Numbered from the stretch's first letter, positions 1-10,358 are shown. The stretch is DNA of 64,000 nt from Tardiphaga sp. vice304 (GCF_007018905.1 NZ_CP041402.1:3026001-3090000); one strand, 5' to 3'. The notes: a model not told the origin generated them from the letters alone. Made by a program: numbers and translations.

Positions 1-330
1 GGCCAGGCGACCGTCGTGATCGACGGCCACGTGATCGGCGTCGAGGGCATCGAGGGCACCGACGGGCTGCTGGCGCGCGTGGCGCAGTTGCGCGCGCAGG
101 GTCGTATTCGTGCCAGGCCGGGCCGCGGCGTGCTGGTGAAGGCGCCCAAGAGCGGGCAGGATTTGCGCTTCGACATGCCGACGCTCGGTCCGCAAACAAT
201 TGCACGGGCGGCCGAGGCGGGGCTGGCCGGCATCGCCATCGTCGCCGGCAACACCATCGTCGCCGAGCCGCAACAGATGGTGGACGCCGCCGACGCCGCC
301 GGCCTGTTCGTGACGGGGGTAACGGCGTGA
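1..330 (+). CDS. lpxI: UDP-2,3-diacylglucosamine pyrophosphatase LpxI (3' part)
   Basis: The reading frame is open from the first base of the window, so only about the last 109 residues are present. They match the end of the LpxI (DUF1009) family: a GHVIGVEGIEGTD stretch near the window start and a GIAIVAGNTIVAEP stretch near the end. LpxI is the cytoplasmic enzyme that cleaves UDP-2,3-diacylglucosamine to lipid X in lipid A synthesis and replaces LpxH in alphaproteobacteria. The stop codon overlaps the GTG start of lpxB by four bases (GTGA), so the two are translationally coupled, and LpxB uses the product of LpxI. Confidence 0.9.
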   Translation, partial: GQATVVIDGHVIGVEGIEGTDGLLARVAQLRAQGRIRARPGRGVLVKAPKSGQDLRFDMPTLGPQTIARAAEAGLAGIAIVAGNTIVAEPQQMVDAADAAGLFVTGVTA

Positions 331-1484
331 CGCGAAAGATCTTTCTGATCGCCACCGAAGAATCCGGCGACCGCCTCGGCTCGGCGCTGATGAAGGTGCT
401 GCGGCAGCGCCTCGGCGACGACGTCAGCTTTGAAGGCATCGGCGGCTCGACGATGGCCGCCGAGGGGCTGGCCTCGCTGTTTCCGATCGAGGCGCTGTCG
501 ATCATCGGCTTTGCCGCGATTCCAAAAAAGCTGCCGATGATCCTGCGCCGGCTGGCCGAGGCCACCGACGCCGTGCTGAAGGCCGCCCCCGATATACTGG
601 TGATCATCGACAGCCCCGATTTCACCCATCGCGTGGCGCGCCGCGTACGCCGCCGCGCGCCCAACATTCCGATCGTCGACTACGTCTCGCCATCGGTCTG
701 GGCGTGGCGGCCGGGCCGGGCGCGGGCGATGCGCGGTTATGTCGACCACGTATTGGGGCTGCTGCCGTTCGAGCCCGAGGTGCACCGGCAGCTCGGCGGT
801 CCGCCGTGCAGCTATGTCGGCCATCCCCTGATCGAGCAGATTGCATCGCTCCGCCCGAACCCCGAAGAGCAGGCGCGCCGCGACGCCAGCCCGCCGGTGC
901 TGCTGGTGCTGCCCGGCAGCCGGCGCAGCGAGATCCGCCATCACATGGCGATCTTTGGCGCAGCCCTCGGGCTGTTGCGGAAGCAGGGTGTGGCATTCGA
1001 GCTGATCCTGCCGACCATGCCGCATCTCGAACAGGCCATTGCCGTCGCGCTGAAGGACTGGCCGGTGCAGCCGCGCGTCGTGGTCGGCGAGGCCGACAAG
1101 CGCGCCGCATTTCGCATCGCGCACGCCGCGCTGGCGAAGTCGGGCACCTCGACGCTGGAACTGGCCATCGCCGGTGTGCCGATGGTTGCTGCCTACAAGG
1201 GCGGCAATGTCGAGGCCTGGATCGCACGCCGCGTGATCCGCTCGGCCTCGGTGATCCTCGCCAATCTGGTGGTCGGTGAAAACGTGGTGCCGGAATATAT
1301 CCAGCAGGACTGCACGCCGGACAATCTCGCGCCGGCGCTGCGCGACGTGCTCGCCGACACGGCGCTGCGGCAGCGCCAGGTCGAGGCCTTTGCGAAGCTC
1401 GACACCATCATGGCGACCGGCAAGACCTCGCCGAGCATCGGCGCGGCGGAAATCGTGATCGGGATGTTGAAGCGGCGCGGCTAG
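327..1484 (+). CDS. lpxB: Lipid-A-disaccharide synthase LpxB
   Basis: Protein of 385 residues, normal length for LpxB, a GT19-type glycosyltransferase that joins UDP-2,3-diacylglucosamine and lipid X to the lipid A disaccharide at the inner membrane. Visible family features are an N-terminal EESGDRLGSALM segment, IIDSPDFTHRVARR, YVSPSVWAWRPGRA around residue 118, and the nucleotide-binding PGSRRSEIRHH at about residue 195, followed by AKSGTSTLELAI near residue 270. The GTG start overlaps the lpxI stop. A strong symmetrical hairpin follows the gene and ends it against the convergent gltA. Confidence 0.96.
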   Translation: MTRKIFLIATEESGDRLGSALMKVLRQRLGDDVSFEGIGGSTMAAEGLASLFPIEALSIIGFAAIPKKLPMILRRLAEATDAVLKAAPDILVIIDSPDFTHRVARRVRRRAPNIPIVDYVSPSVWAWRPGRARAMRGYVDHVLGLLPFEPEVHRQLGGPPCSYVGHPLIEQIASLRPNPEEQARRDASPPVLLVLPGSRRSEIRHHMAIFGAALGLLRKQGVAFELILPTMPHLEQAIAVALKDWPVQPRVVVGEADKRAAFRIAHAALAKSGTSTLELAIAGVPMVAAYKGGNVEAWIARRVIRSASVILANLVVGENVVPEYIQQDCTPDNLAPALRDVLADTALRQRQVEAFAKLDTIMATGKTSPSIGAAEIVIGMLKRRG

Positions 1485-1494
1485 CTCACAAACG

Positions 1495-1526
1495 AAATCG
1501 GCGGACCGTTTCCGGTCCGCCGATTT
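1495..1526. terminator. Bidirectional terminator between lpxB and gltA
   Basis: A perfect 13-base-pair stem, AAATCGGCGGACC at 1495-1507 against GGTCCGCCGATTT at 1514-1526, with a six-base loop, lies in the 68-base gap between the convergent lpxB and gltA stops. The A-rich left and T-rich right ends of the stem suit termination from both sides. Confidence 0.8.
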
Positions 1527-1552
1527 GCTGTTTGGATCCTTGAAGTGACCTA

Positions 1553-2857
1553 TCAGCCGCGCTTGGCGATATCGACGTAATCGCGGCGGGCGGCGCCGGT
1601 GTAGAGCTGGCGCGGACGGCCGATCTTCTGCTGCGGATCCTCGATCATCTCGCTCCACTGGCTGATCCAGCCGACGGTGCGGGCGACCGCGAACAATACG
1701 GTGAACATCGAGGTCGGGAAGCCCATCGCCTTCAGGGTGATGCCCGAATAGAAGTCGACGTTCGGGTACAGCTTGCGGTCGATGAAGTACTGGTCGCTCA
1801 ATGCGATCTTCTCGAGTTCCATCGCCACGGCGAGCATCTCGTCGCCGCCATGACCGGTTTCCTTGAGCACTTCATGGCAGGTCTGCTGCATGATCTTGGC
1901 GCGCGGATCGTAGTTCTTGTAGACGCGGTGACCGAAGCCCATCAGGCGGACGCTGGAATTCTTGTCCTTCACCTTGGCGATGAATTCCGGAATCTTGTCG
2001 ACGGTGCCGATCTCGGCCAGCATCGCCAGCGCGGCTTCGTTGGCGCCACCATGCGCGGGTCCCCACAGGCAGGCGATGCCGGCGGCGATGCACGCGAACG
2101 GGTTGGCGCCCGACGAGCCGGCAATGCGCACGGTCGAGGTCGAGGCGTTCTGCTCATGGTCGGCGTGCAGCGTGAAGATCTTGTCCAGTGCCTTGGCCAG
2201 CACCGGGTTGACCTTGTAGTCCTCGCAAGGCACCGCAAAGCACATCTTGAGGAAGTTCGAGGCGAAATCCAGCGAGTTGGTCGGGTACACGAAGGGCTGG
2301 CCGATCGTGTACTTGTAGGCCATCGCGGCGAGCGTCGGGATCTTGGCGATCATGCGGATCGACGCGATCATGCGCTGCTTGGGATCGTTGATGTCGGTGG
2401 AGTCATGGTAGAACGCGGCCAGTGCGCCGACCGACGCGACCATCACGGCCATCGGATGCGCATCGCGACGGAAGCCCTGGAAGAAGCGGGCCATCTGTTC
2501 GTGAACCATGGTGTGGCTGGTGACGCGGCCGTCGAAATCGGCCTTCTGCGCCTTGGTCGGCAGTTCGCCGTACAGAAGCAGGTAGCAGGTCTCGAGGAAG
2601 TCGCCGTGGCCGGCGAGCTGCTCGATCGGGTAGCCGCGATATTCGAGGATGCCGGCATCGCCGTCGATGTAAGTGATCTTCGACTGGCAGCTGCCGGTCG
2701 AGGTGAATCCGGGGTCATAGGTGAACATGCCGGACTGGGCATAGAGCTTGCCGATGTCGATGACATCGGGACCGACCGTCCCGCTCAGAATCGGGAAGTC
2801 GAAGCTCTTGCCATCGACGGTCATCGTGGCGTTCTTGGTATTGGTTTTTGCGTCCAT
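1553..2857 (-). CDS. gltA: Citrate synthase (type II)
   Basis: Condenses oxaloacetate and acetyl-CoA to citrate in the TCA cycle. The 434-residue product carries the hallmark catalytic sites: AHGGANEA with His269 and [15 protein letters not shown] with His310. The frame stays open for 44 codons upstream, but ATG at 2857 is the right start: the protein then begins [12 protein letters not shown] as in relatives, and a GGGGA ribosome-binding sequence lies about seven bases before it. The length and N-terminal beta-strand domain are those of the hexameric, Gram-negative type. It converges on lpxB and runs downstream of gltX with a 150-base gap, so it probably has its own promoter. Confidence 0.97.
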   Translation of the reverse strand: MDAKTNTKNATMTVDGKSFDFPILSGTVGPDVIDIGKLYAQSGMFTYDPGFTSTGSCQSKITYIDGDAGILEYRGYPIEQLAGHGDFLETCYLLLYGELPTKAQKADFDGRVTSHTMVHEQMARFFQGFRRDAHPMAVMVASVGALAAFYHDSTDINDPKQRMIASIRMIAKIPTLAAMAYKYTIGQPFVYPTNSLDFASNFLKMCFAVPCEDYKVNPVLAKALDKIFTLHADHEQNASTSTVRIAGSSGANPFACIAAGIACLWGPAHGGANEAALAMLAEIGTVDKIPEFIAKVKDKNSSVRLMGFGHRVYKNYDPRAKIMQQTCHEVLKETGHGGDEMLAVAMELEKIALSDQYFIDRKLYPNVDFYSGITLKAMGFPTSMFTVLFAVARTVGWISQWSEMIEDPQQKIGRPRQLYTGAARRDYVDIAKRG

Positions 2858-3007
2858 CGTGTAGTCCCCGATGAGATCGTTGAGAGGGCCGGTCGGTCGT
2901 AGCCATCCGGAAATGGCTGGACCAGGCCAGATATGCCTCAGGCTTCGCAGATGGGTATCGCATTGGCGTGTGCGCTGCAAGACGGCCAAGCGCGACCTGC
3001 TGCTATG

Positions 3008-4432
3008 CTAAACCGCTTCTTGATCGGCGAGCCGGGCAAGGCATTCCTGCCGCCCCAATACCGCCAGCACGTCGAAGATTCCGGGCGAAGTCGTCTTTCC
3101 GGTCAGCGCCACCCGCAGGGGCTGCGCCACCGCGCCGAGTTTCAGGCCATTGGCCTCGGCAAACGTGCGGGTAGCTGCCTCCGTGGTCGCCGCCGTCCAG
3201 TCGGTGACGCCCTTGAGTGCGCCGTGCAGTCTGCCGATCAAGGCGCGGGTTTCCGGCGTCAGCAAGGCTGCGGCCTTCGGCTCCATCACCAGCGGCCGGT
3301 CGGCAAAGATGTAATAGGAACTGTCGATCAGTTCGATCAGCGTCTTGGCGCGCTCCTTGAGCTGCGGCATCGCCTGCAACAGCTGCGCGCGCGACGTGTC
3401 GTTGAGCTTGGCCTTGAGATCAGCGCCATCAGGCACGTATTCCAGCACATCCTCGAACTGGGTCACAAGCGACCGATCGTCGGCGTGCCGGATGTAGTGG
3501 CCGTTGAGATTCTCCAGCTTGGCGAAATCGAACCGTGCGGCGGAGCGTCCGATGGCGGGCAGGTCGAAGTCGCGGATCATCTCCTCCGTGGAGAAGATCT
3601 CCTGGTCGCCGTGGCTCCAGCCGAGCCGCACGAGGTAATTGCGTAGGGCCTCGGGCACGTAGCCCATCGCGCGATAGGCATCGACGCCGAGCGCGCCGTG
3701 GCGCTTGGAGAGCTTCGAGCCGTCCGGCCCGTGGATCAGCGGGATGTGCGACATGCTGGGAACCTGCCAGCCGAGCGCGTCGTAGATCTGCTTCTGGCGG
3801 GCGGCATTGATCAGGTGGTCGTCGCCGCGGATCACATGCGTCACGCCCATGTCGTGGTCGTCTACCACCACCGCCAGCATATAGGTCGGGTTGCCGTCGC
3901 CGCGCAGCAGGACGAGGTCGTCGAGGTTCTCGTTCTTCCAGGTGACGCGGCCCTGTACCTGGTCGTCGATCACGGTCTCGCCGTCGAGCGGCGCCTTCAG
4001 GCGGATGGTCGGCTTGACGCCGGCCGGCGCCTCCGACGCCGCGCGTTCGCGCCAGCGGCCGTCATAGAGTTTCGACTTGCCCTCGGCACGGGCCTTCTCG
4101 CGCATCTCCTTGAGCTCGTCGGCGGAGGCGTAGCAATAATAGGCCTTGCCTTCGGCCAGCAGCTGCTCGGCAACCTCGCGGTGCCGGCCGGCTCGCTGGA
4201 ACTGGTAGACGGTGTTGTCGTCCCATTCGATGCCGAGCCACTTCAACCCTTCGATGATCGCGGCGATCGCCGGCTCCGTGGAGCGCTCGCGGTCGGTATC
4301 CTCGATCCGCAGCAACATCTTGCCGCCGCGGCCGCGCGCATACAGCCAGTTGAACAGCGCGGTGCGGGCGCCGCCGATGTGCAGGAAGCCGGTCGGGGAG
4401 GGCGCGAAACGGGTGACGATGGGTGCGGTCAT
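3008..4432 (-). CDS. gltX: Glutamyl-tRNA synthetase
   Basis: Class I aminoacyl-tRNA synthetase of 474 residues charging tRNA-Glu. The HIGH-type motif is seen at the N terminus ([20 protein letters not shown]) and the KMSKS-type motif as KLSKRHG in the middle; the C-terminal half is the helical anticodon-binding region. There is no strong ribosome-binding site before ATG 4432. A complete glnS lies about 0.8 kb away on the other strand, so this enzyme may be the discriminating form that charges only tRNA-Glu; the sequence alone cannot settle this. Confidence 0.96.
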   Translation of the reverse strand: MTAPIVTRFAPSPTGFLHIGGARTALFNWLYARGRGGKMLLRIEDTDRERSTEPAIAAIIEGLKWLGIEWDDNTVYQFQRAGRHREVAEQLLAEGKAYYCYASADELKEMREKARAEGKSKLYDGRWRERAASEAPAGVKPTIRLKAPLDGETVIDDQVQGRVTWKNENLDDLVLLRGDGNPTYMLAVVVDDHDMGVTHVIRGDDHLINAARQKQIYDALGWQVPSMSHIPLIHGPDGSKLSKRHGALGVDAYRAMGYVPEALRNYLVRLGWSHGDQEIFSTEEMIRDFDLPAIGRSAARFDFAKLENLNGHYIRHADDRSLVTQFEDVLEYVPDGADLKAKLNDTSRAQLLQAMPQLKERAKTLIELIDSSYYIFADRPLVMEPKAAALLTPETRALIGRLHGALKGVTDWTAATTEAATRTFAEANGLKLGAVAQPLRVALTGKTTSPGIFDVLAVLGRQECLARLADQEAV

Positions 4433-4510
4433 TCAGGGCTTCGATCAAGGCTGGAGACGTTTGCGGCCGTGTATCACATGGGATCGTCTGGCCCAATGGC
4501 GTTGAAAACG

Positions 4511-4528
4511 GGTAACCTATATGTTACC
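4511..4528. promoter_or_regulatory. Palindromic operator candidate of the HigBA-like module
   Basis: GGTAAC at 4511-4516 and GTTACC at 4523-4528 form a perfect inverted repeat around CTATAT, seven bases before the toxin start codon. Autoregulated toxin-antitoxin operons usually have such an operator over the promoter; the AT-rich centre could be part of the -10 region. Confidence 0.6.
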
Positions 4529-4535
4529 ATGATCT

Positions 4536-4865
4536 ATGGTCGAGATCCGCTATTATGTGGACGAGGATGGCAGAGCGCCTTTCACCGACTGGGCGGAGAG
4601 GCTGGACGTTTTCGCATCTGCGCAGATTGCCCGTGCGTTGCGGCGCATGGCGATGGGAAATTTCTCCAACTCCAAGGGTGTCGGCGAAGGCGTTCTGGAA
4701 TTCCGCATCGATTTTGGGCCGGGATACCGCATTTATTTCGGGCGAGATGGAGACACACTTGTGATCCTGCTCACCGGCGGAACGAAGAAACGGCAGCAGC
4801 AGGACATCCTGGCCGCGCGCGCGTTTTGGCGCGACTACAAGCGAACCAAACGCACGCAGCAGTGA
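4536..4865 (+). CDS. RelE/ParE-superfamily toxin, HigB-like (HI1419/TIGR02683 type)
   Basis: Protein of 109 residues. The order of features fits the phage-derived Gp49-like/HigB branch of RelE toxins: an N-terminal FTDWAERLD, a helix with QIARALRRMAMGNF, a central VLEFRIDFGPGYRIYFGR and a C-terminal LLTGGTKKRQQQDI with basic residues. Family members cleave mRNA at the ribosome. The toxin gene comes first and the antitoxin follows after 12 bases, the reverse of relBE order and usual for higBA. A palindrome directly upstream is a likely autoregulatory operator. The pair is divergent from gltX. Confidence 0.85.
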   Translation: MVEIRYYVDEDGRAPFTDWAERLDVFASAQIARALRRMAMGNFSNSKGVGEGVLEFRIDFGPGYRIYFGRDGDTLVILLTGGTKKRQQQDILAARAFWRDYKRTKRTQQ

Positions 4866-4877
4866 TGGAGATGGACG

Positions 4878-5186
4878 ATGGCAACAACGAGAGACTTTGG
4901 GGAGTGGCTACAAGATTACGCCCGGAAGCGTCCCGATTTTGCTGAAGCGCTGCTGCAGGAAGGCATCGACGCATTGCTCGATGGCGAGGTCGATGTAGGC
5001 AGGTCCCTGCTACGAGATTACATCAAGGGAACCATTGGCTTCGAGAAGCTAGGCGAAGCCATCGGGGTACAGCCCAAGAGCCTGATCCGTATGTTCGGCC
5101 CACGCGGCAATCCGCAGGCCAAGAACATTTTCAGCGTGATCGGCTACCTGCGCAAGCACGTCGGCCAGCCGAAGAAAGCCGCTTGA
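4878..5186 (+). CDS. HigA-like antitoxin / DNA-binding protein (HI1420/TIGR02684 type)
   Basis: Protein of 102 residues forming the second gene of the toxin-antitoxin pair. The central part (LLRDYIKGTIGFEKLGEAIG, then VQPKSLIRMFGPRGNP) reads as a helix-turn-helix of the Xre-like type that characterises this antitoxin family, with the C-terminal NIFSVIGYLRKHVG helix typical of the family. It is expected to bind and neutralise the upstream toxin and to repress the operon through the palindrome at 4511-4528. The codon and base usage resembles the neighbours. glnS follows after about 80 bases. Confidence 0.85.
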   Translation: MATTRDFGEWLQDYARKRPDFAEALLQEGIDALLDGEVDVGRSLLRDYIKGTIGFEKLGEAIGVQPKSLIRMFGPRGNPQAKNIFSVIGYLRKHVGQPKKAA

Positions 5187-5267
5187 GACGGTGCCGTTTC
5201 GGTGAACCACGCCCCTTGGCGCGGCCCCCCGGATTTGGCACATAGGGCGCAGCTTGAAAGGCACCCC

Positions 5268-6944
5268 ATGACAGACGAATCGGCAGCGGACACCGCAGAG
5301 GTTGGCCGCGACTTCATCCGCGACATCGTGGCCGCGGACCTCGCCTCCGGCGCGCACAAGGCCGTGGTGACGCGTTTTCCGCCGGAGCCGAACGGCTATT
5401 TGCATCTTGGCCACGCCAAGTCGATCTGCCTGAATTTCGGCATCGCCGAGGAGTTCGGCGGGATCTGCAATTTGCGCTTCGACGACACCAACCCGACCAG
5501 GGAAGAGCAGGAATTTATCGATGCCATCCAGCGCGACGTGCGCTGGCTCGGCTTCGACTGGGGTAGCAACCTGCATTACGCCTCGGACTATTTCGAGCAG
5601 CTCTACGCTTGGGCGCAGGAGCTGATCCGCGCGGGCAAGGCCTATGTCGACGACCAGTCGCAGGAAGAGATCCGCCTGACCCGCGGCACGCTCACCGAGC
5701 CCGGACAGAACAGCCCGTTCCGCGACCGACCGGTGGCGGAGAACCTTGATCTGTTCACGCGGATGCGCGCCGGCGAATTCCCGAACGGCGCCCGCGTGCT
5801 GCGCGCCAAGATCGACATGACCTCGGGCAACATCAATCTGCGCGATCCCGTGATCTATCGCATCCTGCATGCGCACCATCCGCGCACCGGCACGGCGTGG
5901 AGCATCTATCCGAGCTACGACTTCGCCCACGGCCAGTCGGACGCCATCGAGCACGTCACGCATTCGATCTGCACGCTGGAATTCGAGGACCACCGGCCAT
6001 TGTACGATTGGTGCCTTGAAAACCTGCCGGTGCCGTCCCGGCCGCACCAGTACGAGTTCGCGCGCCTCAACATGACCTACACGCTGCTGTCGAAGCGCGT
6101 GCTCACCGAACTGGTGCGCGGCGGCCATGTCTCTGGCTGGGACGATCCGCGGATGCCGACTTTGGCCGGGCTGCAACGCCGCGGCGTGCCGGCCGCAGCC
6201 CTGCGCGAATTCGTCAAGCGCATCGGCGTGGCCAAGGCCAACTCGACGGTCGGCATCGACATGTTCGACTTCGCCGTGCGCGAGACGCTGAACCGCACCG
6301 CGCAGCGCCGCATGGCGGTGCTGAAGCCGCTCAAGGTGGTCATCGAGAACTATCCGGAAGGGCAGGTCGAGGAGCTCGACGCCGTCAACCATCCGGAGGA
6401 CGAGACACTGGGGTCACGCAAGATACCGTTCGGCCGCGAACTGTACATCGAGCACGACGACTTCATGGAAGAGCCACCGAAGAAATTCTTCCGGATGGCG
6501 CCGGGCCGCGAGGTGCGGCTGCGCTACGGCTATTTCATCACCTGCCGCGAGGTGATCAAGAATGCGTCCGGTGAAGTGATCGAACTGCGCTGCACGTACG
6601 ATCCTGAAACCCGCGGCGGCAACGCGCCGGACGGCCGTAAGGTCAAGGCGACCATTCACTGGGTCGCCGCGGCCAAGGCCGTGCCGGCCGAGGTGCGGGT
6701 GTACAATCTGCTGTTCACCGCGCCGCAGCCGGACGCGGCCAATTTTGCTGCGCAGATCAATCCGGAATCGCTGGAGACGCTGACCGGCTGCATGGTCGAG
6801 CCGGCGCTGGCATCGGACAATTCGGACGCCGCCGTGCAGTTCGAGCGCCAGGGCTATTTCTGCCGCGACAAGGATTCCGCGCCGGGCAAGTTGGTGTTCA
6901 ACCGCACGGTGGGATTGAGGGACAGTTACGCCAAGGCGACCTGA
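5268..6944 (+). CDS. glnS: Glutaminyl-tRNA synthetase
   Basis: Class I synthetase of 558 residues charging tRNA-Gln directly. The HIGH motif appears as [11 protein letters not shown] and the KMSKS-type motif as LLSKR (in [15 protein letters not shown]); the C-terminal half is the beta-barrel anticodon-binding domain. Size fits the E. coli enzyme and there is no YqeY tail. ATG 5268 is chosen because the upstream in-frame codons have no family resemblance. Many alphaproteobacteria lack GlnRS and use GatCAB instead, so the gene may be an acquisition; it lies with a toxin-antitoxin pair between gltX and comEC. A hairpin repeat follows immediately. Confidence 0.95.
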   Translation: MTDESAADTAEVGRDFIRDIVAADLASGAHKAVVTRFPPEPNGYLHLGHAKSICLNFGIAEEFGGICNLRFDDTNPTREEQEFIDAIQRDVRWLGFDWGSNLHYASDYFEQLYAWAQELIRAGKAYVDDQSQEEIRLTRGTLTEPGQNSPFRDRPVAENLDLFTRMRAGEFPNGARVLRAKIDMTSGNINLRDPVIYRILHAHHPRTGTAWSIYPSYDFAHGQSDAIEHVTHSICTLEFEDHRPLYDWCLENLPVPSRPHQYEFARLNMTYTLLSKRVLTELVRGGHVSGWDDPRMPTLAGLQRRGVPAAALREFVKRIGVAKANSTVGIDMFDFAVRETLNRTAQRRMAVLKPLKVVIENYPEGQVEELDAVNHPEDETLGSRKIPFGRELYIEHDDFMEEPPKKFFRMAPGREVRLRYGYFITCREVIKNASGEVIELRCTYDPETRGGNAPDGRKVKATIHWVAAAKAVPAEVRVYNLLFTAPQPDAANFAAQINPESLETLTGCMVEPALASDNSDAAVQFERQGYFCRDKDSAPGKLVFNRTVGLRDSYAKAT

Positions 6945-6946
6945 AC

Positions 6947-7090
6947 TGTCATTCCGGGGCGCGGGCGGCGGTAGCCGACCGCGAACCCGGAATCCCGAAT
7001 TGTTCATCGTCCCATCTCGGGATTGCCCGCCACTCCAATTGGAGTGGCTGAGGTTCGCTCGCGCTGCAGCGCTCGCGCCCCGGAATGACA
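6947..7090. repeat. Inverted-repeat-bounded intergenic element (CATTCCGGGGC type)
   Basis: A perfect 17-base inverted repeat bounds the element: TGTCATTCCGGGGCGCG at 6947-6963 and CGCGCCCCGGAATGACA at 7074-7090. Inside are a 16-base palindrome CACTCCAATTGGAGTG at 7031-7046, a smaller AATCCCGA/TCGGGATT pair and CGCTGCAGCG. It starts two bases after the glnS stop and may act as its terminator. The sequence type is common between genes in this bacterial group. Confidence 0.8.
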
Positions 7091-7188
7091 ACTAGCACTG
7101 CAAGCAGTCCCATATTCCCCATCCGTTCCCGTAGTCGACCGGTAATTCCTTCCGCTAGCATGCTGGCGGGAACAGCCGGGCGACGGCG

Positions 7189-9465
7189 ATGGCAAACCGC
7201 AACATCAACCAACCGCGCGCGCATGCCGGCACCTGGCCGCCGCAGGCGGTGCCGTCGGCTGGTACTGCGCGGCCGGGCACGCGGCTCTGGCAGACCTTAA
7301 TCGGCACGTTGCAGGCATGGGCGCGCGCGGAAGCCGGGCCGGGGCGGCTGCTGCCCTGGGTGCCGGTCGCGTTCGGTGCCGGCATCGCGCTGTACTTCGC
7401 CGCCGAGCACGAGCCGGTGGCCTGGGTCGCGGCGTCGACAGCGGCCGTCCTCGCCATTGCCGCGTTCCTGTCGCGCCGGCAAAAGTGGTTTCCGCTTATC
7501 GTGATGCTCGCCGCGATTGCGGCAGGCTTCGCGATTGTCACGCTGAAGACGGCGCGGATTGCGCACGCCGTGCTGGCGAAGCCGCTCTACGGCGTGGCGC
7601 TCACCGGCTACGTCGAAACGCATGAAGAGCGCGAGCGCACCGATCGCTTCGTTCTGCGGGTGACGACGATGGAGAGCCCGCGTTCGCAGGTGCGGCTCGA
7701 ACGGGTGCGGCTGTCGGTGCGCAAGGGCGCCGCACCTGCGGTGGGCAGTTTCGTCCAGTTGAAAGCGCGGCTGCAGCCGCCGCTGCAGCCGTTACGACCC
7801 GGCAGCTACGACTTCGGTCGCGACCTGTACTTCCAGGGCATCGGCGCCTCCGGCTTCGTCACCGGCAGCATCAAGGCAGTCGATCCGCCGAATGTGCCGG
7901 GCTGGCGGTTGCGCTACGCCGCGACCATGCAGGGCTTTCGCGATGCGATCGACGCGCGCATCCGCACCGTGCTGTCCGGCGACGCCCGCGCCATCGCCAC
8001 CGCGCTGTTGACCGGGCGGCGCGACGCGATCTCGCCGGAGGTCAATGATGCGATGTTTGTCTCGGGGCTCGGCCACGTCTTGTCGATCTCCGGCTATCAC
8101 ATGGCGGTGGTCGCCGGCGTGGTGTTCTTTACGGTGCGCGCGCTACTGGCGCTGATCCCCGCGTTTACCGTGACCTTTCCGATCAAGAAATATTCGGCTG
8201 CCGCGGCCCTCGCCGCGGCGCTGTTCTATCTGTTGCTGTCGGGCGCGGAGGTGGCGACGCAGAGATCGTTCTTCATGACGGCGGTGGTGCTGCTCGCGAT
8301 CATGGTCGATCGCCGCGCCATCACCTTTCGCACGTTGGCGGTGGCGGCGATGATCGTGCTGGTCGCGATGCCGGAAGCCTTGGTGCATCCGAGCTTCCAG
8401 ATGTCGTTTGCCGCGACATTGGGACTGGTGGCGCTGGTGCAGGGCGGCGTGCCGGTCCTCTTGGCATCGCCGGACCATTCCGCAACGGCGCGCGCCGCGC
8501 TCTGGGGCGGTCGCGAGATCATCCTGCTGACGCTGGCGTCGCTGGTCGCCGGCCTCGCCACCACGCCCTATGCGGCGTTTCATTTTCACCGCGTGACGCC
8601 GTATGGCGTTTTCGCCAATCTGCTGGCGATGCCGGTGGTCTCCGTGCTGGTGATGCCGGCCGGACTGCTCGGGCTGGCCGCGATGCCGTTCGGTTTCGAC
8701 GGCGTGTTCTGGCGGCTGATGGATGTCGGCATCCAATGGATGATCGTGGTGACGCAATGGGTCGCGGCCTTGCCGGGAGCCATCGGACGGGTCGCCGCGT
8801 TCGGGCAGGGGCCGCTGATCGCCGCGACGCTGGGGATCATCCTGCTCGGGCTGCTGCGCACGCCGCTGCGCTGGATCGGCGCCGGTGTGCTGGCGCTATC
8901 GATTGCCGCGGTGCTCACGGTCAAGATGCCGGACGTGTTGATATCAAATGACGGCCACCACGTCGCGGTTCGCGGCCGCGATGGACGGCTGCAATGGATG
9001 CGCAGCACCAAGGATACGTTTTTGCAGAAAGAGTGGCTCGGGGCCGACGCCGATCCGCGGCTGCCGAATGAGGCGTCGCTCGGCCACGGCGTGGCATGCG
9101 ATGTCGCGGGATGCGTCGCGGCGCTGGCCGATGGGGCTCTGGTTGCGCTGGCGCTGCAGCCCGACGCTTTTGCCGATGACTGCGCGCAAGCGGTGCTGAT
9201 CGTCACGTCAAATCAGCCGCCGGCCAATTGCGCCGCAAAGGTGATCGATGCGGAAACCCTGCGGGCCAGCGGCGCACTGATTTTGCGCCGAAGCGGCGAC
9301 GGATTTGCAACCACCGCCGTCCGGCCGAAAGGCGTCAACCGGCCGTGGTCGGGCGCAGTGCCTGATGCCGCCGAACCATCAAGCGCTGCAGGACGGGGCA
9401 ACCGCCCGGTCGATGCGACGCCGGCCGAAGCCGACGTGCAGGCCGATGATTCCGCTGCTCAGTAG
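7189..9465 (+). CDS. comEC: ComEC/Rec2-family DNA uptake channel protein
   Basis: Membrane protein of 758 residues. The N-terminal third has two to three membrane segments and an OB-like soluble part (DUF4131). The ComEC competence domain begins near residue 265 with [32 protein letters not shown], followed by about eight membrane segments to residue 580. The C-terminal soluble part (about 590-700) lacks an obvious HxHxDH metallo-beta-lactamase motif, as I expect for many alphaproteobacterial forms. Family members carry single-stranded DNA across the inner membrane in transformation. The stop overlaps the end of convergent lexA by seven bases. The start is uncertain because no strong ribosome site precedes ATG 7189. 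Confidence 0.9.
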   Translation: MANRNINQPRAHAGTWPPQAVPSAGTARPGTRLWQTLIGTLQAWARAEAGPGRLLPWVPVAFGAGIALYFAAEHEPVAWVAASTAAVLAIAAFLSRRQKWFPLIVMLAAIAAGFAIVTLKTARIAHAVLAKPLYGVALTGYVETHEERERTDRFVLRVTTMESPRSQVRLERVRLSVRKGAAPAVGSFVQLKARLQPPLQPLRPGSYDFGRDLYFQGIGASGFVTGSIKAVDPPNVPGWRLRYAATMQGFRDAIDARIRTVLSGDARAIATALLTGRRDAISPEVNDAMFVSGLGHVLSISGYHMAVVAGVVFFTVRALLALIPAFTVTFPIKKYSAAAALAAALFYLLLSGAEVATQRSFFMTAVVLLAIMVDRRAITFRTLAVAAMIVLVAMPEALVHPSFQMSFAATLGLVALVQGGVPVLLASPDHSATARAALWGGREIILLTLASLVAGLATTPYAAFHFHRVTPYGVFANLLAMPVVSVLVMPAGLLGLAAMPFGFDGVFWRLMDVGIQWMIVVTQWVAALPGAIGRVAAFGQGPLIAATLGIILLGLLRTPLRWIGAGVLALSIAAVLTVKMPDVLISNDGHHVAVRGRDGRLQWMRSTKDTFLQKEWLGADADPRLPNEASLGHGVACDVAGCVAALADGALVALALQPDAFADDCAQAVLIVTSNQPPANCAAKVIDAETLRASGALILRRSGDGFATTAVRPKGVNRPWSGAVPDAAEPSSAAGRGNRPVDATPAEADVQADDSAAQ

Positions 9466-10196
9466 CGGCGATAGATCCCGACCAGCTTGCCCTGGATGCG
9501 AACCCGGTTCGGCGGCAGGATGCGGACTTCGTAGGCGTCGTTAGCGGGCTCCAGCGCGATCGAGGCGCCGCGGCGGCGGAAGCGCTTCAAGGTGGCTTCC
9601 TCCTCGTCGATCAGCGCGACCACGATGTCGCCGGTATCGGCGCTCTCGTTTTTCTGGATCAGCGCCATGTCGCCATCGAGGATGCCGGCGTCCTGCATCG
9701 AGTCACCGCGCACTTCCAGCGCGTAGTGCTCGCCGGTGCCGAGCATGTCGGGGGGTACGCTGATGGTGTGGCTGCGGGTCTGCAGCGCCTCGATCGGCGT
9801 ACCCGCGGCGATGCGGCCCATCACCGGGACGGCCACCGAGCGGCGGCTGTCTTCCTCGTAATCGCCGTTGCCGTTGTTGTTGCCATTGCCGGTCGACAAG
9901 GGTCGCACCTTGCCGAGCGTGCCTTCGATGACGCTGGGCGTGAAGCCACGGCGGCCGGTGGCAGGTGCTGCGGCGCCGCCGAGTTCGGGCAGCTTGATGA
10001 CTTCGATGGCGCGCGCCCGGTTCGGCAGCCGGCGGATGAAGCCGCGCTCTTCAAGCGCCGTGATGAGGCGGTGGATACCGGATTTGGAGCGCAGGTCGAG
10101 CGCGTCCTTCATCTCGTCGAAGGACGGCGGCACGCCGGCTTCCTTGAGCCTTTGGTCGATGAATTTCAGAAGTTCATACTGTTTGCGCGTGAGCAT
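9459..10196 (-). CDS. lexA: LexA SOS repressor
   Basis: Repressor and self-cleaving S24 peptidase of 245 residues that controls the SOS response. The winged helix-turn-helix lies in the first 70 residues ([13 protein letters not shown] start). The Ala131-Gly132 cleavage site is in [10 protein letters not shown], the nucleophile is Ser166 in RGDSMQDAG and the general base is Lys204 in EATLKRF. A long low-complexity linker with an Asn/Gly run (around residues 98-104) joins the domains and is longer than in E. coli LexA. Start ATG 10196 matches the family N terminus, with AAGGA about ten bases before it. A perfect alphaproteobacterial SOS box lies 108 bases upstream. Confidence 0.96.
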   Translation of the reverse strand: MLTRKQYELLKFIDQRLKEAGVPPSFDEMKDALDLRSKSGIHRLITALEERGFIRRLPNRARAIEVIKLPELGGAAAPATGRRGFTPSVIEGTLGKVRPLSTGNGNNNGNGDYEEDSRRSVAVPVMGRIAAGTPIEALQTRSHTISVPPDMLGTGEHYALEVRGDSMQDAGILDGDMALIQKNESADTGDIVVALIDEEEATLKRFRRRGASIALEPANDAYEVRILPPNRVRIQGKLVGIYRRY

Positions 10197-10303
10197 CTGG
10201 AGCCATCCTTGGTTGACGGGATCAGCCGCCGCATCATCATCGTCGGTTTCAGGACCGGGCAAAGCCACGACATCTCGAAACAAATCATGAACGAACACTA
10301 TCT

Positions 10304-10318
10304 GTTCCATATGTGTTC
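10304..10318. promoter_or_regulatory. SOS box (LexA operator), GTTC-N7-GTTC
   Basis: GTTC at 10304-10307 and GTTC at 10315-10318 are separated by exactly seven bases, the direct-repeat operator of alphaproteobacterial LexA. It lies between the moeA stop and the lexA start, so lexA probably has its own autoregulated promoter rather than relying on moeA transcription. A GAAC at 10293-10296 adds a third half-site with the same N7 spacing. Confidence 0.8.
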
Positions 10319-10358
10319 CGCAACGCTTAAATTCCGGTCAACAAAACCGCAAGAGGGC

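Noticed and set aside
5049..6392. A 447-codon frame antisense to glnS
   Set aside because: It overlaps the whole conserved catalytic core of glnS and the antitoxin gene and has no domain of its own.
8940..9465. Truncation of ComEC
   Set aside because: The lack of a metallo-beta-lactamase motif looked like a broken C terminus, but the soluble tail is continuous and such shorter forms are usual in this bacterial group.
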